DNA of 40,196 nucleotides, taken from contig JACJNZ010000064.1 in assembly GCA_014695325.1 (NCBI GenBank), positions 1 through 40,196 of the forward strand. Direction: 5' to 3'. The notes under the pieces are model-generated. The model did no database searches and was not told where the DNA came from. It worked only from the letters and a program-made list of their open reading frames with translations. The position numbers were made by a program, and so were the translations under genes. This stretch comes from Cyanobacteria bacterium FACHB-502. GTDB taxonomy: Bacteria; Cyanobacteriota; Cyanobacteriia; Elainellales; Elainellaceae. Positions 22,128 through 30,200 of the stretch are shown in pieces (the first letter of the stretch is position 1; each line of letters starts with the position of its first letter).

Positions 22128-22715
22128 CTATCCAATTTTTGGCAACACATCTTGAAAAAGGATCCGCAAAAGTTGCCCGCCTTGAGGACGACTCCAATCT
22201 TGAGCCAGTTTAGCCATCAGCGTGTTGGTTGTGGTCAGCACAACCAACACGCTCCATCCGCCGCCGTGACATCTCCTCAGAAATATCAAAGGGGGAGCCT
22301 GAAGCATCCATCACAGCTTGCACGTTATAGCCCTCTTGACGGGCACTGATGGCAGGATAAACCAGGCACACATCGGTTATCACACCCGCCATAATAATGT
22401 TTTTACGATCGTGACGAATCACAGCTTTCTTAAACCCTGGATCATCCCAGGCATTCACGATTCCGGCTCGTCTAATTCGGGTTTGAAATGCTTCTGGCAA
22501 AATGTCTTGTAATTCTGGCATCAGTGGTCCCTGAAGGTTTTCCTGTTGGCCGCTGGTCAGCACTACCGGAATATTGAAAACTTTCGCTGTTTTTGCCAGA
22601 GCAAGGGTGTTTCGCTTCACAACCTCCAGGGGATATTTTTGATTAACTGCATGGTTCCAACTTGGTGATCAATGAGCAGCATGACTGAGTTCTCAGCCGT
22701 AAAAGAGATGTTCAT
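22128..22715 (-). pseudogene. Isochorismatase-family cysteine hydrolase, two frameshifts
   Basis: Starting at ATG 22715 after AAGGAG, the first frame gives Val-Met-Leu-Leu-Ile-Asp-His-Gln-Val-Gly (catalytic Asp). It breaks near 22630, where one C is missing from a C-run. The middle frame has Ile-Pro-Val-Val-Leu-Thr-Ser-Gly and the nucleophile region Met-Ala-Gly-Val-Ile-Thr-Asp-Val-Cys-Leu. A second shift near 22245 leads to the C-terminus Thr-Thr-Thr-Asn-Thr-Leu-Met-Ala and Gln-Asp-Trp. All catalytic residues are still encoded. Relatives are YcaC-like hydrolases of unknown substrate. Confidence 0.8.
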
Positions 22716-22832
22716 TTTTGGCTCCTTCATTTTGAATACTAGAGGTCGATCGAGAATGATTTCTCAAGCGCTTGGATAGAGCCACTGGTAAAACAATTGC
22801 GTTAGTTGAGGCATTAGCAGATATGTGAGAAT

Positions 22833-23606
22833 CCACACCACAATACCGATCGCAGTACACGGGTAGGGACACCGACAGAAACAGGATTGGCTTTCCATGA
22901 GCGTTGCCTAGAAATTTTGGCAAGCTTGGAAGAAGCGGAGCGATCGATTACCCAGCTTCAAGCAGAACCAAAGAGTAGACTTCGGTTGAATGCTCCCATG
23001 TCTTTTGGCACAATACATCTGGCACCAGCTCTACCGGACTTCTTGATGCAATATCCTGAGCTGGAGGTACAATTGACCCTCAACGATCGCTTTATTGACC
23101 CCATCGAAGAAGGGTTTGATATCACCATCCGCATTGCCAAACCCCAGGAAAGTTTGAGTCTGATTACTCATGTCATTACAACAGCTCAACGGGTTCTATG
23201 TGCCTCCCCAAACTATTTAGAGAGTCGTGGAGTTCCAACCCATCCTCGTGAACTGCAAAATCATTCCTGTTTGCATTATGGGCAGATTGGAGTTGAAGAT
23301 CAGTGGATCTTGAGCGATCCTGATGGTGAGCAATGAGTTTCAGTAACTGGAGTCTTGTGTTCAAATAACAGAGAAGTCCTTCGAGATGCAGCCGTTCGAG
23401 GAATAGGCATTACATTGCTACCCATGTTCATTGTTAGTCATGAATTACAACAGGGACTGCTACAACTCGTTCTGCCTAAGTATCATCCATCAGAACTTTC
23501 AATTTCTGCCATTTATCCCGTCAGTCGCTATTTATCAACAAAGGTGTATTTGCTGGTTGATTTTCTTCAGGAAGGATTTGGTAATCAGCCTGATTGGAAG
23601 CCGTAG
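22833..23606 (+). pseudogene. LysR-family regulator lacking its DNA-binding end, with internal TGA
   Basis: The frame becomes recognisable at Thr-Asp-Arg-Ser-Thr-Arg and [12 protein letters not shown], the linker that follows the helix-turn-helix in LysR proteins. The preceding 50 or so residues are gone. The substrate-binding domain ([10 protein letters not shown], Phe-Asp-Ile-Thr-Ile-Arg-Ile) continues to TGA at 23334-23336, where Arg is expected, then resumes in the same frame (Val-Ser-Val-Thr-Gly, Glu-Val-Leu-Arg-Asp-Ala-Ala) to 23606. It cannot regulate. It once probably controlled the divergent isochorismatase-like gene. Confidence 0.8.
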
Positions 23607-23648
23607 CCCAGACAGGATATTTTGGAGTACTGGCCAAAGGAGGCATTC

Positions 23649-24553
23649 ATGAGTACAGGGCAAATAGCAGGTGCGATCGGAACACCCGCTTCTGAGATTG
23701 AAATTGATGCCTCCCTCGTTCACTCTCTTCTAGCAGCACAGTATCCTGACCTGGCACATTTGCCGCTCCATTCGGTCGGTGCAGGTTGGGATAATGCCAT
23801 GTTCCGATTGGGTAATCAGCTATGCGTCCGGCTTCCTCGTCGCAAGATTGCTACCACTCTTATTGAACATGAGCAAGCCTGGCTCCCACAATTATCCACT
23901 CTTCCCATTCCGATTCCAATTCCTTACAGATTAGGCATCTAGGACAAGACTACCCCTGGAAATGGAGTATTTTGCCCTGGCTAGCAGGGGTAGCGGCAGA
24001 TCAGCAAGAACCGAACTACGACTAGACACAGCGGTTTGCGGCTTTTTTGCGATTGCTTCATGTTCCTGCACCACCCAATACACCATCTAACCCATTTAGA
24101 GGTGTACCGTTGCATCAGCGAGCCACTTCTGTTAAGGAACGAATGCAGCGGTTAGAACAGAAAACAAATCTGATCACTCCAGATATCAAACACATTTGGA
24201 ATCAAGCATTAGATGCACCAATGGATGTTGAAGCAACCTGGATACATAGCGATCTCCATCCCTGTAATGTGTTAGTTGAGGCTGGTGTGATTACAGGCAT
24301 TATTGATTGGGGAGACATTACAGCAGGCGATCGCGCAGCCGATTTGGCGGCAATCTGGATGCTCTTTTCCGATGTAAAAGTGCGTCAACAGGCGATTGCA
24401 GCCTATGCCAACGCTTCTGAAGCAACCCTGGAACGCGCTAGAGGATGGGCAGTGTTCTTTGATGCCATGCTACTGGATACAGGATTAGTCGATAACCCGC
24501 GGTTTGCTGCGATCGGAGAGAAGACATTGCGACTTATTACTGAGGATGTTTAA
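23649..24553 (+). pseudogene. Aminoglycoside-phosphotransferase-family kinase, frameshift and stop
   Basis: A kinase-fold protein of about 300 codons starting at ATG 23649 with GGAGG upstream. The N-lobe has Ala-Gly-Trp-Asp-Asn-Ala-Met-Phe-Arg-Leu-Gly and Leu-Cys-Val-Arg-Leu-Pro-Arg-Arg. A one-base shift near 23940 follows Tyr-Arg-Leu-Gly, and a TAG near 24023 interrupts the middle segment. The C-lobe is whole: Trp-Ile-His-Ser-Asp-Leu-His-Pro-Cys-Asn-Val-Leu (catalytic loop) and Ile-Ile-Asp-Trp-Gly-Asp (metal). Family members phosphorylate aminoglycosides, macrolides or metabolites; this group is probably metabolic. It is inactive as it stands. Confidence 0.8.
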
Positions 24554-24554
24554 A

Positions 24555-25136
24555 TCATTCATCCTGCTGACAGGCATCTAGAAGATTGTTTAGCTCTGTC
24601 AATACTCGAAGTGGATTTTTACCCCGCAAAGGAGCCGCAATTACGGCTTCATAAGGATTTCTGCCCATCTGTCGAACTGCCTGAACCGCTGCCTGCTGAG
24701 ATAAGCCTCGTCCAACTACCAGCCATGCAGTTAGAATCTGTCCCGTTCGTCCAATTCCTCCCGAACAATGAACGACTGTTTTACGCTGACATTGATCTGA
24801 CGCTAGGAGAAACGGCAAAATCGTGTGCTGAAGAGTTGTACGATCGCAAATCTCAAAGTCCGCAATCGCTGCCCAACAAACATTTTTAATTCCAAAGGCT
24901 TGTTTGTAGTAGCCCAACAAATCTGGGTAGCGAACAAGCTGGTCTTTGTCTAATAGACAGCAAACACGCTGAATCCCTTTACCTTTCATGAACGAGATCC
25001 AGGATTGGATTTGTACGTCTGTATATCCTGGTCTGGATGCTCCAAAAACAATGGATTCAGTTGAACAAGCCGCAGCAAATTTATACACAGTTCTGTTGAT
25101 CTTCAGGTGATGATCTAATTCTAGATAACCAAGCAA
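24555..25136 (-). CDS. Dual-specificity protein phosphatase
   Basis: A 193-residue phosphatase with the Cys-x5-Arg signature His-Cys-Ser-Gly-Gly-Ile-Gly-Arg-Thr-Gly (Cys124, Arg130), the phosphate-binding loop of tyrosine and dual-specificity phosphatases. The preceding Ala-Ile-Ala-Asp-Phe-Glu (Asp93) is the likely general-acid loop. No signal or membrane segment is seen, so it is cytosolic. It lies 14 bases upstream of nothing else on its strand except the Coq4-like gene (gap 14 bases), so the two probably form an operon. The substrate may be phosphoprotein, phosphoinositide or RNA 5' phosphate. The gene is intact. Confidence 0.85.
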   Translation of the reverse strand: MLGYLELDHHLKINRTVYKFAAACSTESIVFGASRPGYTDVQIQSWISFMKGKGIQRVCCLLDKDQLVRYPDLLGYYKQAFGIKNVCWAAIADFEICDRTTLQHTILPFLLASDQCQRKTVVHCSGGIGRTGQILTAWLVVGRGLSQQAAVQAVRQMGRNPYEAVIAAPLRGKNPLRVLTELNNLLDACQQDE

Positions 25137-25150
25137 TGACTATAATTTGC

Positions 25151-25639
25151 TTATTTGAAGAACGGTAGCAAGTCATACTCCTGACGAATATCCAGGAGAG
25201 ATCGATCCATCAACGGTTCAAAATTCAGAAAAGGTAACAGCTTCTGGCGATTTCGAGTTTTAAACCAAATCGGAATTAATTCTAGAACCACTCCAGGAAG
25301 TACTTTCAGAATTGAGCCATACAGCCAAAGAGTTCCCTTTTTTTTGATCATATCTTCGTACATCACATCAACAGCAGGGGAGTTTTTCATCTTGAGATAG
25401 GTCTGAAACGTACATTCACTCGTCCACCAAAACAAAGGAAGGATTTTCAATTCATCAAGCATTCCTGTGTCACAACCGTAGATGACATGACCCACATCAT
25501 GGGCACGGAGAATTTTGGCAAAGTCTGAGGGTTGGGTTGCCGGATCGGTGATGTGGGGGTTGAGAGCATAATACTCTGCAAGTCCTTCTCGCAAGGTTTG
25601 GGTACTGTTTTTATCGATGTAGCGAGGACGTCGTTGCAT
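25151..25639 (-). CDS. Coq4-like protein
   Basis: A 162-residue protein carrying His47-Asp48-x2-His51-x11-Glu63, exactly the His-Asp-x2-His-x11-Glu zinc signature of Coq4. In mitochondria Coq4 organises the ubiquinone biosynthesis complex and has been linked to decarboxylation and hydroxylation of the ring. Cyanobacteria make plastoquinone, so the role here is open. A C-terminal hydrophobic stretch (Val-Leu-Pro-Gly-Val-Val-Leu-Glu-Leu-Ile-Pro-Ile-Trp) may sit at the membrane. It is the first gene of a likely two-gene operon with the phosphatase and is divergent from a TetR regulator, with a palindrome between them. Confidence 0.65.
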   Translation of the reverse strand: MQRRPRYIDKNSTQTLREGLAEYYALNPHITDPATQPSDFAKILRAHDVGHVIYGCDTGMLDELKILPLFWWTSECTFQTYLKMKNSPAVDVMYEDMIKKKGTLWLYGSILKVLPGVVLELIPIWFKTRNRQKLLPFLNFEPLMDRSLLDIRQEYDLLPFFK

Positions 25640-25647
25640 AACTATTT

Positions 25648-25665
25648 CGATACGAAACTGTATCG
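25648..25665. promoter_or_regulatory. TetR operator palindrome
   Basis: CGATAC and GTATCG form a perfect inverted repeat around a 6-base spacer, in the 44-base gap between the divergent Coq4-like and TetR genes. TATAAT at 25671-25676, just before the TetR ATG, is a good -10 box. Binding here would repress both genes. Confidence 0.7.
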
Positions 25666-25683
25666 TAAACTATAATAACATCT

Positions 25684-26268
25684 ATGGCAGATCCCAATAA
25701 AAAATCACCTGGAAGACCTCGGAGTGCCGAGTCGCATCAGGCAATGCTGCAAGCGACCTTAGAGTTGCTGGCAGAGGTTGGTTTTGAAGCGATGAGTATT
25801 GAGGCGATCGCTACTCGTGCAGGAGTTGGCAAAACCACCATTTATCGGCGCTACAACAGCAAAGCAGAATTGGTGGCAGATGCGATCGAGAGTATTCGAG
25901 AAGAGATTGTCATCCCTGACACCGGGAGCCTTTGGGGTGATATGGATGCCTTGATTCAAAATGCAGCCCAGATCTCGCTTAATCCTTTAGGAAGGCAAAC
26001 GGTTGCCATGATTATTAGCAGTGCGTCAAGCAATGCTGAATTTGCTCAAATCTATTGGACAAAATACTTGCATCCCCGCCGAGAAGCATTTGCTGTTGTC
26101 CTGGAGCGAGCAAAGGCAAGACAGGAGGTGAAGCCTGATTTAGATCCAGGGTTAGTTTTTGACACCATGAGCAGCATCATGCTCTATGTCATGATATTCC
26201 AACCTACTTCTGACTCCTGGGAAACTTATGTGCGCCATGCTTTGGAACTTGTCCTCAAACAAATCTGA
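25684..26268 (+). CDS. TetR/AcrR-family transcriptional regulator
   Basis: A 194-residue regulator. The N-terminal helix-turn-helix is clear: Leu-Glu-Leu-Leu-Ala-Glu-Val-Gly-Phe-Glu-Ala-Met-Ser-Ile-Glu-Ala-Ile-Ala-x-Arg-Ala-Gly-Val-Gly-Lys-Thr-Thr-Ile-Tyr-Arg-Arg-Tyr (about 26-58), preceded by the basic Pro-Gly-Arg-Pro-Arg arm. The C-terminal ligand domain resembles the TetR_C_11 or AefR-like group. It is divergent from the Coq4-like gene and lies beside an ideal palindromic operator, so it probably represses itself and the Coq4-like and phosphatase genes until a ligand binds. The gene is intact. Confidence 0.9.
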   Translation: MADPNKKSPGRPRSAESHQAMLQATLELLAEVGFEAMSIEAIATRAGVGKTTIYRRYNSKAELVADAIESIREEIVIPDTGSLWGDMDALIQNAAQISLNPLGRQTVAMIISSASSNAEFAQIYWTKYLHPRREAFAVVLERAKARQEVKPDLDPGLVFDTMSSIMLYVMIFQPTSDSWETYVRHALELVLKQI

Positions 26269-26306
26269 TATTCATAACGCAACCTATGCTTTTGTCCGCT
26301 TGTTTT

Positions 26307-27208
26307 TATAGAACCCATTTGAGATCTATGCACTTGCTAACCGCTTGAGCATTAATCAGATAAAAAACAGGTTGAGCTTTGCTCTGGCATGGTCAAGCGT
26401 TCGCTCAAAATTCTTAACCAGACTCTTGCACCGCTCCATCCAGGCATTCGACCGTTCTACTACCCACCGAGTCGCCATAGGGACAAATCCTGTTTTCCCC
26501 TGGGCTGCCTTTTGTGCCTTGGTTGGCTTCAGAGCCAGTTCAAAGCGAATCTTGGTCATCATCTGTGGTAAATTTGCTGCAAGGCAGCAATGAGCTTGTC
26601 GGGGTGATATCCGTGGTCAAGCAAGATTGTAATCTTAGGAATGTTAACGGGTTTAATCCGAAAGTAATCGAGATTACGGCTCAATAGTTCAATTAACCCT
26701 TGGGCATCTGAAACATTGGCTTTAGTGCATTAGGTGAAGCAGGGAAACCCCAAAGTATCAATGGCAAGATGACGTTTAATGCCATTGGTGCACTTGTAGT
26801 GACAAAATTCCTTGGGACAATGCTTGCGTTGCAAGTGTTTTTGACAGCTCGCGAGTCAATCATGAGTAAACGTGTCCATTTCAGTTTTTTTACGTTGGCT
26901 CGGACTTGTCCATGCAGTGTTGCCAAGATGCGCTCAAGCACCCCATCAGAGCGCCATTGTTTGTCGTGCCAGAAAACCGTGGAATAAGGCGGTAAGTCTT
27001 TGGGCAAGTCACACCAATTGCAGCCGTCTTTGAGTGGATAGAAGATGCCATCGAGGATTTGCCGTTTGCTCCACTTCGGTGGCCGCGTTTTCTTCTTCTG
27101 AGGTAACAAGGGTTCGATGAGTTCCCACTCTTTGTCAGTTAAGCTGCTGGAGTATGGCATTTATTTTCCAGCTTAGCTCGCCATCAAAGATCCAAGATGG
27201 GTTCTATA
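26307..27208 (-). mobile_element. Degenerate IS5-type insertion sequence
   Basis: The ends form a long inverted repeat: TATAGAACCCAT then TTGAGATCTATG on the left (26307), and the complement of TATAGAACCCAT then CTTGGATCTTTG on the right (ending 27208). The element is about 0.9 kb. The outer TATA may include the target site. The transposase is broken, so it cannot move on its own. Confidence 0.75.
26356..27160 (-). pseudogene. IS5-family transposase, several frame breaks
   Basis: The N-terminal part (ATG 27160) is typical: Leu-Thr-Asp-Lys-Glu-Trp-Glu-Leu-Ile-Glu-Pro-Leu-Leu-Pro, then Ile-Phe-Tyr-Pro-Leu-Lys-Asp-Gly-Cys-Asn-Trp-Cys-Asp-Leu-Pro and Ile-Asp-Ser-Arg-Ala. After about 26830 homology moves to another frame (Asn-Gly-Ile-Lys-Arg-His-Leu-Ala-Ile-Asp-Thr-Leu-Gly), meets stops near 26727 and 26565, and ends with the C-terminal Arg-Trp-Val-Val-Glu-Arg-Ser-Asn-Ala-Trp-Met-Glu-Arg-Cys block. 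Some IS5 groups use one programmed frameshift, but several stops here show decay. Confidence 0.8.
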
Positions 27209-27218
27209 AAGGAACGAC

Positions 27219-30200
27219 TTATTTCTGAAGAAGAGATGAGGTTGGAATACTCAGTCCTGTCAATTTCCTTCTGCTGACAGGAACCTCTAGGAAGCCGCGA
27301 TCGATGAAATAGTTAAAGTACGTTTGCAGGAGTGAATCAGACAGGACAGGACAGGAAATATCGCTCTCGGCAAGTGCTTGAAGGGTTTGTTGACAGTTAA
27401 AATCAGGCTTAAAGGATTGTTGATAGAGTTCCAGAATGGTGAGGGAGTGCTCTGACCAGGGTTTGAGGAAGAAAGGACGGAGCGGGTAGAGCGGATTATT
27501 CTGGCAGAGCGTCAGCTGCTTAATTTCAGCCTGCCAATTGCGATAAGACAATCGCTGGAGCGAATAGCCAAACGATCGCATCCAATCAAACAAATCATTC
27601 CAGGGTAGAGACTGGGGATTCATCAGGTGAAAGGTTTGATTTAGTTGGGTAGATTGCAGGGACAGATGGGCGATCGCTCCGCTCACATAATCAACCGGAG
27701 ATAAATCGAGCAGCAACTCCAGATCGGGCGCACTTCCCATCTGAATACAGCCCTTGAAAATGCGGCACATAAAATCATCGGTGTACCAGCTTCCCCGGCG
27801 GCTATGTCCCGAAATGAGCGGCGATCGATAAATGTTTACCGGAATACCCCGATCGCGGGCGGCAAGTACCAGTTGTTCAGCTACCCATTTGCTCTGGGAA
27901 TAGCCCATAAAGATACTTTCACTATGTTTGGGTCGATCGGTCTCTGTGACTACCTTTCCGGCGTAGATGAGTGATTCGTAGGCAGCTACCGTGGAAACAT
28001 AGTGAACGGGTTTCACCTGACCTCGACTTGCCAGCCGCAACACTTCCTGGGTGCCCAGCACGTTACTGGCCTTCAGTTCAGAATAGGCGTAGACAAAATT
28101 CAGGTAGGCGGCACTGTGGTAAATTGAATCGAATAAATCCGCGTAGGCAATAAATTGATCTTCCGTCCAGCCAAAGTACGGTTTTTCCAGATCGCCCAGA
28201 ATTGGCACGATGCGATCGCTGTACTGCCCATGCCAGATACCGTAACCCTCCAGGTTCTTAATAATTCGCGCTTTGCCCTGCTCCGGATTGCTGGCTCGTA
28301 CCAGGCAGTATATCTGCGCTTGAGTTTGCTGTAGCAAATCGTTCAGCAGAAATGCGCCTAGAAATCCAGTGGCTCCAGTGAGGAAAATCGCCTTTGGATG
28401 AGCAACATCGGTCAATATACTGTTGATTGCCCAAATAGCAGGCTGAATGCTGGGATCGAGTGCTGCCTCGGCTTGCAGGTCGAGCGATGAAGTTCCTGGT
28501 GCAGAATTTTGAACTTCTGTGGCTAAATACTCTGCTAGGGCAGCGATCGTGGGAATTTGCCAGAGCAGACTGCTGTCTAAAATCGCAGGCAAACTTAGCT
28601 CGTTTTCCATAGCCTGAATAAATTCCTGTACGGTGACGGAATCCAGCCCATAGTTTAACGGCGATTCCTCTGGCAAAACGGCTTCAGCCCTAAATCCCAG
28701 ACGTTCGCCAATCCAGCGCTGTATCCACGCCTGAATCGATGCCATAGTTTCGCTGGCTTGGGGTTTCGGCTCATCGAGCAGTCTTTCAGGCTGTGATACC
28801 GGATGAATTGCAGGAGGATTCATCTCCTTCTGAAGCAGGGGGTCGCGATCGCGATTTTCACCAGCCATCATCTGTTCCGTATCTCCAATCGCACTGCTGT
28901 ACTCAGCTGTTAACTGCGTGATTAGATCCACTGACAGAAAGACCGCTTCAGCAGGATTGTTCGTTTCCGCTAATTTTTTTTCAAACTGAAGCTGTGCCCA
29001 GGTTGCGGCTCGGCTAAACTTCGGATTTGAGAGACTGCGCCAGCGGCTTACGCTCCACAAAACTGCCCAAGTTGTCAGCTCACCTACAAGTCCCGATGCC
29101 CACTGTGCTTTGGTCATGCGATCGTCTAGATTGGATCGGCTCTGATAACGGTGATGGATTTGTTCTGCCGCCAATTGTAGTTGTTCAGCAATATCATCTC
29201 CCTGAAATTCCCGCAGGAATTGCAGCAGATCTGTCAACTGATTCATCACCCGTGAACCCAGGAAATAATTTAACGCTTCGGTTGGTCCTTCTAAAATTCG
29301 CAGAATCCGCGCGTCGCGTAGGAGTTGAGGGGCAATATTGGTTTCGATATAGCCTCGACCTCCCAAAATCTGTACGAGCTGGTCGGTTGCCTGCCAGAAG
29401 AACTCAGTAGCAGCAGTCTTACAAACGGTGTAGGCTTCAACAGGAACCGTCATACCCGTATCTAGCCGTTCTGCGATCGTAGAAACTAACGCTTCGGTTG
29501 CCGCGATCGCTGCCGTCAAGTCATTGAGACGCATCAGCGTCACAGAATTTTCTAGCAGTCTGCCGGAGGAAATCGTTCGGCGATCGGCGTAGCGCATCAT
29601 CAGCTGGGCGCAGCGTTTCATGCCGCCAATGCAGTTTGCTGCAATGCTAAGTCGTCCGTACATCATGGCATCCTGCGCCACAGTCATTCCTGCACCTGCC
29701 GTTCCTAGCAATTGCCCCGCCTCCACGGGCACGCCTTCCAGAAACACAGTATTCTGTACCATGCCTCGCATTCCCATCGTGAGGGCTTCCGGTCCCTGCC
29801 GCAGTCCAGGTACGTTTTGACGGAGGGTAAAGGCACTCATACCAATTGTTTTGCCCTGATCGTTTTGCTGCTTCACAAACACATTCAGCACACCTGCCCA
29901 AGCAGCAGAACCACTCCAAATCTTTGTCCCATAAAGATGCCAGTGATCGCCTCCCACAGGAATGGCTTGAGCCGCGATCGCCTGAGGATTTGATCCGGCA
30001 CCAGGTTCAGTAATGGCAAACGCACCAAGTTCTCGTCCTGCAGCAAGCATTGGCAGCAGTTCAGCTTTGAGTGCTTTGGAGCCGTAGTGGAGGATGGGAC
30101 GAATTCCCAGCACGTTGTTGAGAGCGGTGAACAGTGCCAGCGTTTGATCGATTGCGCCAATCTGCTCGAAGATGCGAAGCGTGCTGCAATGGCTAAGGGC

